64,000 nt of DNA from positions 62,001 to 126,000 of the forward strand of contig CAWEXB010000007.1 in the NCBI GenBank assembly GCA_963812915.1, written 5' to 3'. The notes under the pieces were generated by a model. The model was not told the DNA's origin. It made no database searches and saw nothing but the letters and a program-made list of their open reading frames with translations. Source of the stretch: JACVRW01 sp963812915. GTDB taxonomy: Bacteria > Actinomycetota > Thermoleophilia > Solirubrobacterales > Thermoleophilaceae. Position numbers and translations under genes: made by a program. Below, piece by piece: positions 1 to 7,892 of the stretch (positions are counted from its first letter, which is position 1; the number at the start of each line of letters is the position of its first letter).

Positions 1-470
1 GGCCCGGCGAGCAGCGCACGCGCGATTGCGAGCTGCTGCTGCTGACCTCCCGACAGGGCGCCGGCGGGGCGCTCCCGGAATTGCTCGACGACGGGGAACA
101 GCCCGCCGATCCAGCCGAGGTCGTCCTGGTGCCCGTTGCGGTCCCGGCGCCCGACGAGCCCGAGGTTGAGGTTGTCTTCGACCGTGAGCCCGCCGAAGAT
201 GTGCCTGCCCTCGGGCACGAGCGCGACGCCCGCACGAACGATGTCCTCCGGGCGCTGCCCGGTGATCGCGACCCCCCGAAGGCGAACCTCGCCGGCGTGG
301 ACCGGCACGGCGCCCATCACCGCGTTCAGCGTGCTGCTCTTGCCGGCCCCGTTGGGGCCGATCACGCCCACGATCTCGCCGCGGGCGACCCGGAGGTCCA
401 CGCCCCTCACCGCGGGCACCGGTCCGTAGCGCACCTCGAGCCCCTCGATCTCGAGGACGGCGTCACTCAC
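1..470 (-). CDS. livF: LivF-type branched-chain amino acid ABC transporter ATPase (3' end off the window)
   Basis: This is the second ATPase of a branched-chain amino acid/amide-type importer, working on the inner face of the membrane. The minus-strand frame is open from a GTG at 470 to the window edge (156 codons visible). It shows a Walker A motif (GPNGAGKS), the LivF-typical stretch VALVPEGRHIFGGLTVEDNL, and near the edge the ABC signature LSGGQQQQLAIARALL. The Walker B motif lies beyond position 1. The GTG start overlaps the livG stop by four bases (GTGA), so the two are translationally coupled. LivH and LivM permeases may follow to the left and are not visible. The family call is firm; the transported substrate is unknown. 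Confidence 0.93.
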   Translation of the reverse strand, partial: MSDAVLEIEGLEVRYGPVPAVRGVDLRVARGEIVGVIGPNGAGKSSTLNAVMGAVPVHAGEVRLRGVAITGQRPEDIVRAGVALVPEGRHIFGGLTVEDNLNLGLVGRRDRNGHQDDLGWIGGLFPVVEQFRERPAGALSGGQQQQLAIARALLAG

Positions 471-1201
471 CGGGGCGCTCCCGGCCCGGCGCCGCCCAGA
501 TACGCGGCCGCAACATCCGCGCTGCGCCTGATCTCGTCGGGCGTGCCCTGGGCGATCATCCGGCCCCCGTCGAGGACGCAGAGTCGGTCGCACACCTCCA
601 TGATCAGCGCCATGTTGTGGTCGATGACGAGCACGCCGCGGTCGGAATCGGCGAGCGAGCGCAGGACGGCGACGAAGGCGGGCAGCTCCGAGTCGGAGAG
701 GCCGGCGGCGGGCTCGTCCAAGAGCATGTAGCGCGGGTCGGTAGCGAGGGCCCGGGCCACGCCGAGCTTCATGGCCACGCCGTGGGGGAGTCGTCCGGCC
801 GGCTCCTCCGCCTCGCGCGTCAGCTGAAGCAAATCGAGGATGCCGTCCGCCCGCCGCCTCGCCTCGCGGGCCGACCGGCCGACGCCCAGGGCGGCGACCT
901 CCACGTTCTCCCGCACGCTCAGCCCCCCGAACAGGTGCCCCTGCTGGAAGCTGCGGGCGATGCCCGCCCGGGCCCGGCGCGTGGCCTTCCAGCCCGTGAC
1001 GTCGGACCCGTCGACGACCACCGATCCGCTGTCGGGCAGGTCGAAGCCCGTGACGCAGTTCACGAGGGTGGTCTTGCCGGCGCCGTTCGGGCCGATCAGC
1101 CCCACGACCTCTCGGCGGCCGACCTCGAGGTCCACCTCCCTCAGCGCCTGGATGCCCTGGAACGAACGAGAGACGCCGGCGGCCCGGAGGCGGTTGTTCA
1201 C
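467..1201 (-). CDS. livG: LivG-type ABC transporter ATP-binding protein
   Basis: First ATPase of the branched-chain amino acid-type ABC importer, 244 aa, the usual LivG length. Walker A is at residues 37-44 (GPNGAGKT), the Q-loop region reads GIARSFQQGHLF, Walker B reads YMLLDEPAAGLS, and the H-loop is VLVIDHNM. The ABC signature is degenerate (LPHGVAMKLGVARAL instead of LSGGQ), as often seen in LivG-like proteins. It begins 7 bases after the stop of the binding-protein gene and overlaps livF by four bases, so binding protein, LivG and LivF form one leftward transcript. Together with the LLM gene just upstream, the import system probably supplies the substrate of the flavin oxidoreductase (inference). 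Confidence 0.94.
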   Translation of the reverse strand: MNNRLRAAGVSRSFQGIQALREVDLEVGRREVVGLIGPNGAGKTTLVNCVTGFDLPDSGSVVVDGSDVTGWKATRRARAGIARSFQQGHLFGGLSVRENVEVAALGVGRSAREARRRADGILDLLQLTREAEEPAGRLPHGVAMKLGVARALATDPRYMLLDEPAAGLSDSELPAFVAVLRSLADSDRGVLVIDHNMALIMEVCDRLCVLDGGRMIAQGTPDEIRRSADVAAAYLGGAGPGAPR

Positions 1202-1208
1202 GCGACGC

Positions 1209-2444
1209 CTACTCGAATGTCACCGGCTCTCCCGCCTTCACCGTCCCTGTGAAGCGCGGCTTGCCATTCTGAATCTCGATCACCCGGTACTCGCGGCCGA
1301 ACGCCGAATGGAACTCGGGGGAGAAGCTGACGTCTCCCGAGACCGTCCCGAGCCCCGAGAACCCCTCGGTGGTCTCGGCGAGCTTCTCGCCGTCGGTCGC
1401 GCCGTCGTTGTCCTTGATCGCCTGCACGAGGCCGTCCACGGTGGCCGCGCCGGTGACGAATCCGCCCGTCGCGGGCGGCTGACCGGCCTTCGTCATCTTG
1501 GCGATCAGGTCGCGCACCGCCGGATCCGGATCGTCGCCGTACACCGAGGCGTAGGTGATCACGTAGATGTTGTCCGCCACGCTCTTGCTCTTCGGCAGCC
1601 AGAAGGAGCCGTCGATCGACCACGGACCCATTATCGGCGTGGTGTTCCCACCGCCGCGCACTCCGGAGACGAACGCCGGCAGATCCTGCTGGGTGGTCGC
1701 GCAGATGGCGATCGTGTCGGCCTTCGAGTCGTTCACGCTGCTGACGACGTTGTTGATCGTGCCGTCGCCCTCCGTGAAGCTCTCCTCGCTCGCGATCTTG
1801 CCGCCGAGCTCCTCGAACCGCTGCTTGAACGCCTGGCAGACGTTCTGGGTGTAGACGATCGCCTTGTCGGTGACGACGTTGGCCGTCTTCCATCCCTTCT
1901 CGTTCGCGAGCTCGGCCAGCGCCGCCCCCTCGTCCTGCGCCACGTTTCCGTAGCTGAACGCGAGTCTCCCGGCGTCGCCGAACCGCTTCGGCCCCATCTG
2001 ATCGGTGCCGATGCAGGGCGCGACGGTGAGCAGTCCCGCCTGGATGCCCTCCTGGGTCGACGGAGTCGCCCAGTCGACGTCGCACGTGACCCACATGACG
2101 TCGGCGCCCTGGTCGATCAGATCGACGGCCGCGGCCTTCGTCCGCGCCGGGTCCAGCCGCGTGTTCTGGACCTTGAACTCGATGTTCCGGCCGTTCACGC
2201 CGCCCTCCGCGTTCACCTGGTCGGCCTGGATCTGCGCCGCCGTCAACGCCGGCCCGTCGAAGAACTTCATGAGCTTCGTCTGGTCGACTGCCGCGCCGAT
2301 CGTGATGGGGCCGGTCTCGGCGGTGGCCTCTCCGCCACCGCCGCCGCCGCCATCGTCGTCATCGTCGTCGCCGCAGCCGGCGACCGCGAGGAGCGCGAGC
2401 ACCATGGTTGCGATCACGGCCAGTCGGGTCAGCCTGCGGTCCAT
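1209..2444 (-). CDS. ABC transporter substrate-binding lipoprotein (Peripla_BP_6/LivK-like)
   Basis: Extracytoplasmic ligand-binding protein of the Liv-type importer, 411 aa. The N-terminus is a lipoprotein signal peptide with lipobox AVAG-C at Cys24, followed by an acidic/glycine linker (a run of Asp then Gly) and a two-lobed periplasmic-binding domain: PITIGAAVDQT at the first strand, the GGVNGRNIEF and GADVMWVTCDVDW region, and TANVVTDKAIVYTQ for the second lobe. The ligand cannot be deduced; this family binds amino acids, amides, short-chain acids and aromatic compounds. Between it and the upstream LLM gene are only 29 bases, so both share the promoter near 3.69 kb that carries the TTGATCAA palindrome. 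Confidence 0.9.
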   Translation of the reverse strand: MDRRLTRLAVIATMVLALLAVAGCGDDDDDDGGGGGGGEATAETGPITIGAAVDQTKLMKFFDGPALTAAQIQADQVNAEGGVNGRNIEFKVQNTRLDPARTKAAAVDLIDQGADVMWVTCDVDWATPSTQEGIQAGLLTVAPCIGTDQMGPKRFGDAGRLAFSYGNVAQDEGAALAELANEKGWKTANVVTDKAIVYTQNVCQAFKQRFEELGGKIASEESFTEGDGTINNVVSSVNDSKADTIAICATTQQDLPAFVSGVRGGGNTTPIMGPWSIDGSFWLPKSKSVADNIYVITYASVYGDDPDPAVRDLIAKMTKAGQPPATGGFVTGAATVDGLVQAIKDNDGATDGEKLAETTEGFSGLGTVSGDVSFSPEFHSAFGREYRVIEIQNGKPRFTGTVKAGEPVTFE

Positions 2445-2473
2445 TCTGCGTTCCCTCCTCGTTGCTGTGTCCT

Positions 2474-3574
2474 TCAGGCGCGCGCCGGTTCGGCCGCGGG
2501 CGTGTCCTGCCGCGCCCCGCGGAAGCGCGGGATCACGGTCGTCGCGAACAGCTCCTGCGCCTTGATCGCCTTCCAGTGCTCGAAGCCGCCGGCGTTGGTG
2601 GTGATCCCCACCTCCTTCAGGTCATCGCATTTCTGCATGACCGCCTCGATCCGCTCGGCGATGTCGTCCGGCGTTCCCACCCAGACGATGTCGCCGTCGA
2701 GCATCTCGTCATAGGGGGTGGCGGCCAGCTTCTCCATGATCCCGCTCGAGTAGAACTCGAAGCCCGACTCCGCGAGCACCTCCTTCGGCGGCAGCTCGTC
2801 GCCGTAGAGGAGTGGGGAGGCGTTGCCCGTCAGGAACTTGCGCATCCCATCCTCCGCCTCGCGCCTGGCGGTGTCGCGATCCTCGTCGATGTAGACGGCG
2901 TGGATCCAGGCGATGTACGGCTCGTTTCCGTGCCGGGCGCAGCTCTCCCTGTAGATGTCGAGCTGGTCGGCCAAGGCCTCGTAGGGGAGGAGCGGCGGTA
3001 CCGCCATGCACCAGCCGCGCTCGCCCGCCAGCTCGTAGGTGCGGTCGCTGGTCCCACCCAGGAAGACCCGCGGCCGGCGACCCTCGGGCAACCGCGGAAC
3101 GATGTGCGAATCGTCGATCTCGTAGTACTTGCCGCTGTAGGAGAAGCGCTCGTTCTCGAGGGCGAGGAAGAGAACCTCCAGCCCCTCCTCGTACAGGTCG
3201 CGCGTCTCTCGTATCGGAACCCCGGCCTTGATCGGCATCCAGCCGTGCCCGCGCACGACGCCGAACTCGTAGCGCCCGCCCGACAGGATGTCGAACTCCG
3301 CGATCTGCGAGGCGAGCACCGCCGGGTTGTAGTACGGGACCGGGTGGCCGAGCGTGCGGAAGTTGATGGTGTTCGTCCGCTCGGCGGCCATCCCGAAGAG
3401 CGCCCAGGGGTTCGCCGAGATCGAGAACTGGGGGAAGAACCAGTGCTCGATCACGGTGTAGACATCGAAGCCGACCCGCTCGGCGTGCTCGATCTGCTCC
3501 AGGACCTCGTCGTAGAGCTGCCGGTAGGGCTTTCCCCCGTGGTACTGGACCTCGGAGTAGATGCTGAACCTCAT
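2474..3574 (-). CDS. LLM-class flavin-dependent oxidoreductase (luciferase-like)
   Basis: Luciferase-like monooxygenase-fold enzyme of 366 aa that uses reduced FMN or F420. It has the TIM-barrel start MRFSIYSEVQYHGG, the EHAERVGFDVYTVIEHWFF segment typical of the family's second strand/helix, NTINFRTLGHPVPYYNPAVLASQIAEFDILSGGR (the ring of LLM residues around the cofactor site) and a C-terminal GTPDDIAERIE motif. The substrate is unknown. It is the first gene of the leftward unit with the binding lipoprotein, LivG and LivF, which suggests that the imported compound is oxidised by this enzyme. A second LLM gene at 19.1 kb is distant in sequence but sits in an equivalent setting next to a FAD oxidoreductase. 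Confidence 0.9.
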   Translation of the reverse strand: MRFSIYSEVQYHGGKPYRQLYDEVLEQIEHAERVGFDVYTVIEHWFFPQFSISANPWALFGMAAERTNTINFRTLGHPVPYYNPAVLASQIAEFDILSGGRYEFGVVRGHGWMPIKAGVPIRETRDLYEEGLEVLFLALENERFSYSGKYYEIDDSHIVPRLPEGRRPRVFLGGTSDRTYELAGERGWCMAVPPLLPYEALADQLDIYRESCARHGNEPYIAWIHAVYIDEDRDTARREAEDGMRKFLTGNASPLLYGDELPPKEVLAESGFEFYSSGIMEKLAATPYDEMLDGDIVWVGTPDDIAERIEAVMQKCDDLKEVGITTNAGGFEHWKAIKAQELFATTVIPRFRGARQDTPAAEPARA

Positions 3575-3685
3575 CCATCGCTCCTCTCAGCGGTCCACGC
3601 AGTCCCGGCCCGGCGGCCTCGAGCGAACGGCCCAGGGCGCAGCCGCGGTTCGGTTCTCGCCCTCGCCGACGACCGTATCCGATAC

Positions 3686-3693
3686 TTGATCAA
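3686..3693. promoter_or_regulatory. TTGATCAA palindrome, candidate operator A
   Basis: A perfect 8-base palindrome, TTGATCAA, lies 112 bases upstream of the LLM start in an A/T-rich spot of otherwise GC-rich DNA, between the stop of the FAD oxidoreductase gene and the LLM gene. The same core recurs upstream of three other gene units of this window (5350, 19030, 27418). It is a likely transcription-factor site; which protein binds it is not shown by the sequence. Confidence 0.55.
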
Positions 3694-3719
3694 ATCGCAA
3701 GTATGCGGTGGCGCCGGCT

Positions 3720-5338
3720 TCAGGCCCCGGGCAGCCGGGCGCGAATCCGCTCCCGCAGGGGCGGCTCGAGGAGCTGCATCGCCACGATGCGGCCCGAGGC
3801 GGCGTTCAGCCCCGGTCCCGGGTAGGTGCTCGCTCCGCACTGGTAGAGGCCGTCCAGCGGCGTCGCGTGGGACCCGTAGCTCGGCAGCGGGCGCCAGACA
3901 TAGGACTGATCGAGATGCGTCGCGCCGGCGTAGATGTCACCGCGCACGAAGTTGGGGTTGCGGCTCTCGAGCGTCGTGGGAGACAGGACGGCCCGCCCCA
4001 CGATCGCGTCCGGAAGGTTCTCGATGTGACGCGCCAGATGCGACACGATCCGGTCGGCGTAGGCACGCCTCGAGCTCCGGCGTCCAGGTCCCGTCCCCGA
4101 CCTCGATCTCGCCGGCGGCGTCGCCGGTCGGCCTGTACGGCACCTCCTGGAGCTGGATCCAGATGATGGCCGCCCCGTCCGGCGCCCTGCTCGGATCGAG
4201 TGCCGTGGGCTGCCCGCAGACGATCGTCGGCTCCGCGGGCAGGAGCCCGGCCCGGGCCTGCGCGCACGCGAGGCTGACCGCATTCAGCCCGCCCGTCACG
4301 TGCACGACCGCGGCGCGCGCCAGCCGGTCGTCGGCGCGCCAGCGCGGCGGCTCCGAGAGCGCGAGGTGGATCTGGGTGCCGGCGCGGTCCGCGAAGCGAA
4401 AGCGGGCTGCCTCTGCCGCGACTCGTGCCGGCACGGCGTCGGCGGGAAGCAGTTGCTCGTAGAGCTGGGTCGGCGTGGTGTTGGCGATCACCGCGCGCTC
4501 GGCGAGGATCTGCTCCCCGCCGGCCACCACCCCGGCCGCACGCCCGCCGCGGACCTCGATGCTCTCGGCCGCCCTGCCGCAGGTCACGGCCCCGCCGTGG
4601 TCCTCGATCAGGCGCTACGAACGCCTTGACGAAGTTGTCCGACCCGCCGCGGACCACCGGCATGCCGACCTGGTGGATGCCGCCGGCGAGGGCGAGGAGC
4701 TGGAAGCCGCCGCCGGAGTCGTCGGGCGTGAGCCCGGTGTGCAGCACCCAGGGCGCGAGGAGATCGCCGACCTCACGCCCCTCGAAGCGGCTCTCGAGCC
4801 AGCCGCGCGCGCTCGAAGCCAATCTCGCGCCGAACGCCAATCCGTCGCGCAGGCCGAGCCGGCGCGCGAGCGTCGCCGCGAGCCGGGCGGCGCGCGGCGA
4901 GCCCAGCCTGGTCCCGAGGAGCTCGCCGATCAGGTCCATCTGGGCGCCCAGCGCGGAGACGTCCTCGAGATAGGCGTCGCGGTCGCCGGCCGCCAGGCCC
5001 TCCACCGTGCGCTCCGGGTCCCGGTGGGCGACGACTGCGCCGGTCGGAGTGGCGCTGGCGGTCACGACATCCTCGGTGTTCACGTAGTCCAGGCCGCGCG
5101 CGCGCAGCTCCTCGCCCAGCTCGCCCCAGGCCGCCGAGGTGAGGAAGAGCGGGTGCCAGCTCGAGAACGTGTCGTGGCGGTAGCCCGGCTCGGTCAGCTC
5201 CTCGGTCGCCACGGCGCCGCCCGGCTCCGGGTTGCGCTCGAGCACCTCGACCCTCCATCCCGCCCGGGCCAGGTACGCGGCGGCAACCAGCCCGTTGTGT
5301 CCGCTTCCGATGACGACCGCGTCGACGCTCCGGCTCAT
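3720..5338 (-). pseudogene. FAD-dependent oxidoreductase (CrtI/PYROXD2-like), two frame breaks
   Basis: Phytoene-desaturase/PYROXD2-type flavoprotein. The N-terminal frame starts at ATG 5338 with the FAD-binding fold VVIGSGHNGLVAAAYLARAG followed by LERNPEPGG. It runs to about 4615, where one extra base moves the protein into the frame that reads RLIEDHGGAVTCGRAAESI and IVCGQPTALDPSRAP. A second extra base near 4066 moves it to the frame encoding AYADRIVSHLARHIENLPD and the C-terminal FAD-contact segment YQCGASTYPGPGLNAASGR. Corrected, it would be about 538 aa, close to the intact paralogue at 17.3-19.0 kb (560 aa). All parts are conserved, so sequencing indels are as likely as true inactivation. 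The TTGATCAG site B lies 12 bases upstream of the start. Substrate unknown. Confidence 0.85.
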
Positions 5339-5349
5339 CGCGGCGGGAC

Positions 5350-5357
5350 TTGATCAG
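5350..5357. promoter_or_regulatory. TTGATCAG site, candidate operator B
   Basis: One-mismatch version of the TTGATCAA palindrome, 12 bases upstream of the ATG of the FAD oxidoreductase gene. That position would let a bound repressor block transcription or initiation. It belongs to the set at 3686, 19030 and 27418. Confidence 0.45.
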
Positions 5358-5433
5358 AGATCGGATCGGCGTTCAAGGCCGGCGCGGGGCTTATAGCCAC
5401 GGGGTGAGTAAGTGGGACGCAGCCTGAGGGCGC

Positions 5434-6105
5434 TTAGCAGTGGGCGCAGCAATCCTCGCCGCGCCAGACCTGGCGTCCCTCCCGGACAGCGACGCCGGCG
5501 ATCAGCAGCGCCGCCAGCGGGTCGAGCCACCACCAGCCGAGCAGCGCGTTGCCGGCGAGGCCGAGGAAGACCGCCCCGGCGAGATAGGCGCAGATCAGGT
5601 TCTGCGCGCCCTCGCCGCTTGTCGCGGCCGAGCCGAGCGTCGCGGCGAGCCGCTGCTTGGCGATGCCGAGGATCGGCATCCCGACCAGGCTCGTCGCGGT
5701 CAGCGCCATGCCGATGACGCTGGTCTCGGGGTGCTCGGCGCCGGCGAGGTGGCGGATGGCCTCCACGGCGACGTAGGGAGCGAGGATGAAGAACTGGATC
5801 GCGACCAGCTTCTGGGCCCGCTCCTCGGCGGCCGGCGAGAGCAGGCGATGCCCCGTGAAGCGCCACACGATCACCAGGCTCGCCACGCCTTCGATCGCAG
5901 AATCGATGCCGAAGCCGATCAGGGCGATCGAGCCCGCCGCGATACCGGCCGCAATCGCGATGGCGCCCTCGGCGCCCATCCAGAACAGGCTGAGCCAGGA
6001 GAGCTGTCTGGCGCGGCGCGCCGCGCGCAGCCAATCCGCGCTCGGCTCGGCGCGTGGCTGTGGCGGCGCCTGGGGGAGTGCCGGGGGCGCGACCCCGTTC
6101 GGCAT
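5434..6105 (-). CDS. Cation diffusion facilitator (CDF)-like metal transporter
   Basis: Membrane protein of 223 aa from the ATG at 6105; the longer frame upstream of this ATG is arginine-rich and not credible. It reads as a CDF-type transmembrane domain: SLFWMGAEGAIAIAAGIAAGSIALIGFGIDSAIEG (TM1-TM2 with the Asp/Glu metal-site region), FFILAPYVAVEAIRHL, and a last helix WLDPLAALLIAGVAVREG with the Asp typical of CDF TM5. It ends in GEDCCAHC, a Cys/His tail that could bind metal, and lacks the usual long cytosolic C-terminal domain. Expected role is Zn/Co/Fe-type efflux driven by proton exchange (family knowledge); the metal is not determined. The large inverted repeat at 6225-6275 lies 120 bases upstream. 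Confidence 0.82.
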   Translation of the reverse strand: MPNGVAPPALPQAPPQPRAEPSADWLRAARRARQLSWLSLFWMGAEGAIAIAAGIAAGSIALIGFGIDSAIEGVASLVIVWRFTGHRLLSPAAEERAQKLVAIQFFILAPYVAVEAIRHLAGAEHPETSVIGMALTATSLVGMPILGIAKQRLAATLGSAATSGEGAQNLICAYLAGAVFLGLAGNALLGWWWLDPLAALLIAGVAVREGRQVWRGEDCCAHC

Positions 6106-6224
6106 GAGCCCGATCCCCCCGATCAGCCCGCAATCCGGATGTAGGCCGGCCGTCCGTCGTCGGAGACCGCGCCGGCGAAGATCGCGTGTACGCCCGATAC
6201 CGGTGCCTGACGGCCAGGACCCAT

Positions 6225-6275
6225 GGGGGTTCAATACGTTAGTCAACCGATGGTTGACTAACTTCACGAACCCCC
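6225..6275. promoter_or_regulatory. Large near-perfect inverted repeat (operator or hairpin) upstream of the CDF gene
   Basis: Outer arms GGGGGTTC (6225-6232) and GAACCCCC (6268-6275) and inner arms GTTAGTCAACC (6238-6248) and GGTTGACTAAC (6252-6262) are perfectly complementary. They are separated by a 5-base internal loop and a GAT centre. The element sits between the end of the DHFR-like gene and the start of the CDF gene. The inner arms look like a dimeric winged-helix (ArsR/MarR-type) operator, while the whole could fold as a 19-bp hairpin acting as a terminator for the upstream gene. No poly-T follows on the relevant strand. Confidence 0.6.
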
Positions 6276-6328
6276 TGCCTCGGCAGCCCAAGCCGGCGGC
6301 CGGGCGGTGCGGGCGGCCCGCGCGTGAC

Positions 6329-6886
6329 TCAGACGCGCCGGTGGCGCAGGTAGACCACGCGAGAGCCAAATGTCCGCGTCTCGACCAGCTCCAGGTCGAT
6401 CCTCTCTTCCAGGGCCGGGAAGTAGGGCGTGCCCCCGCCCAGCACCACCGGATAGACGAACCGGAGGTACTCGTCGACCAGGCCAAGCTCTATGAGGGTC
6501 GAGGCCAGACCGGCGCCGCCGACCGCGAGGTCCTTTCCCGGTTGCTCCTTCAGCTTGGCGACCTCTTCTGCAACGCCCTCCCTCATCAGCCTGGATTTGC
6601 CCTCGACCTTGTCGAGCGTCTTCGAGAACACGATCTTCGGCAGGTCCTTCCAGATGCGGGCGAACTCGTCGTGCTCCGGGGCCGACGGCTTCTCGTCGGC
6701 GGTCTCCCAGTACACCATCGTCTCGTAGAGCCGGCGTCCGCAGAGATGCGCGCCCAGCTCTAGCGTCCGCTGGTTGTGGAACCTGTGCAGCTCCGCGTCC
6801 GGCTCCCCCCAGTCGATCTCGCCGTCGGGCCCGGCGATGAAACCGTCCAGCGACACTCCCATCGAGTAGATCAGCTTCCGCGTCAC
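6329..6886 (-). CDS. Dihydrofolate reductase-family (RibD C-terminal fold) protein
   Basis: Small NADPH-binding DHFR/RibD-fold protein of 185 aa. It starts with KLIYSMGVSLDGFIAGPDGEIDW and has GRRLYETMVYWE, KIVFSKTLDKVEG, DLAVGGAGLASTLIELGLVDEYLRF and VVLGGGTPYF, the standard set for the stand-alone YyaP/YwjB-like group. The GTG at 6886 was chosen because it overlaps the stop of the upstream glyoxalase frame by four bases (GTGA) and gives a normal N-terminus; the frame upstream is a shadow. Function in this group is poorly known and it is not a true folate enzyme by default. A paralogue lies at 12995-13567. Confidence 0.87.
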   Translation of the reverse strand: MTRKLIYSMGVSLDGFIAGPDGEIDWGEPDAELHRFHNQRTLELGAHLCGRRLYETMVYWETADEKPSAPEHDEFARIWKDLPKIVFSKTLDKVEGKSRLMREGVAEEVAKLKEQPGKDLAVGGAGLASTLIELGLVDEYLRFVYPVVLGGGTPYFPALEERIDLELVETRTFGSRVVYLRHRRV

Positions 6887-7224
6887 GGTCCGGGCGCTCG
6901 GCCGGAGTGGTGCGATAGGACGTTGACGATCGTGCCGCTCGGCTCGCGAAGCATGAAGCGGCGGACTCCCCACTCCTCGTCACGCAGGGGGTAGGCGATC
7001 TCGAACCCCTGTTCCGCGGCCCTGGCGTGAACCGCGTCGACGTCGTCCACTTCGACCGAGATGCCCGGCGCCGGCATGTCGTCGTTGCAGATGATCGTCA
7101 CCTGCACCGAGGGGTTGGTCGGTGAGGCGACCGTCACGACCCAGCCCATGTCCATCGCCACCTCGAAGCCGAGCAGCCCGACGAAGAAATCGCGGGTGTC
7201 GGCGGGATCGCCATGCGCCGTGTT
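6883..7224 (-). pseudogene. VOC (glyoxalase/bleomycin-resistance) protein, 5' end broken
   Basis: The frame encodes a VOC-superfamily domain: DPADTRDFFVGLLGFEVAMDMGWVVTVASP, then ISVEVDDVDAVHARAAEQGFEIAYPLRDEEWGVRRFMLREPSGTIVNVLSHH. Homology starts upstream of the first in-frame ATG (7161) and stops at a TAG just beyond 7224, so the first strand of the domain and a proper start are missing or in another frame. The 3' end is intact and overlaps the DHFR-family gene (GTGA), so the pair was once co-translated. Reaction unknown. The DNA just upstream is low-complexity. Confidence 0.7.
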
Positions 7225-7360
7225 CTACCTCACGGGCGGCGCTCGGGGCAGGGCGGGGCGACGCGCTCGCGGCTCGCGCGGAGTCGCCGCACCCCTACTG
7301 GCGGGGCCCGCGATGCGGGAGCACTGTCCCCGATATGGGTCGCTTCCGCGGGAGCGCGTG

Positions 7361-7414
7361 GCGAGAGAGACGACGAGGGCGAGAGAGACGACGACGGTGA
7401 GGGGGACGACGACT
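7361..7414. repeat. Purine-rich low-complexity tandem stretch
   Basis: Short imperfect repeats of GAGAGAGACGACGA type run through this stretch, in the gap between the broken glyoxalase gene and a sulfatase remnant. No coding frame here is credible. Confidence 0.5.
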
Positions 7415-7458
7415 GATCCCACCCTCGCAACGGGCGTCGATTTCTCCCGGAGCTGCCG

Positions 7459-7765
7459 TCAGCGTCGAGGCTTCGGCAGCTTCGCCGCCTCGCCGTCGAG
7501 GTCGGCCGGGTCGTAGTCGATGCCCATTGTCTCGAGGATCGTGGGCAGCACGTCCACGAGCCGCATCTCCATGTTCGGGTCCCTGGAGCCGATGCCCGGC
7601 CCGGAGAACACCATCGGGATGTTCTGGATTAGCTTGGTGTGGCCGCCGTGGTCGCCCACGACGCCGTAGGTCACGTCGGTCGCCAGCAGGCCGACCACGT
7701 CGGGCCCGGACGGCTCCGCCATCGTGTCCACCAGCTCTTCCCCGTGCCTGACGAACCAGGGGACC
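7459..7765 (-). pseudogene. 3' remnant of a sulfatase/phosphodiesterase (alkaline phosphatase superfamily) gene
   Basis: About 100 codons match the C-terminal part of alkaline-phosphatase-superfamily enzymes: RHGEELVDTMAEPSGPDVVGLLATDVTYG, then the metal-binding GDHGGH, IPMVFSGPGIG and DVLPTILETMGIDYDPADLDG. The catalytic N-terminal two thirds with the nucleophile are absent. Upstream of about 7765 the frame no longer resembles the family and the DNA belongs to the 5' region of the divergent regulator gene. This is a truncated leftover, not a working enzyme. Confidence 0.75.
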
Positions 7766-7892
7766 GATGCTCCTTGGGGCCGTAGAGGCGGTCCCGTGGC
7801 GTGAGGGCAGCGCGCCGATGTGGCGGCTGTGCATGCGCCGTGAGAGCATCTGATGAGCGCGGCGGCCAGGCGGCTGCTGAGCATTCACGGTC

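Noticed and set aside
840..2714. A 624-codon plus-strand frame across livG and the binding-protein gene
   Set aside because: Antisense shadow of two genes with unmistakable motifs on the minus strand.
2408..4462. A 684-codon plus-strand frame opposite the LLM and FAD oxidoreductase genes
   Set aside because: Antisense shadow; no recognisable domain, low-complexity composition.
7361..7414. GAGAGACGACGA repeats considered as a CRISPR or iteron array
   Set aside because: Units are short, contiguous and imperfect, with no spacers and no cas or replication gene nearby.
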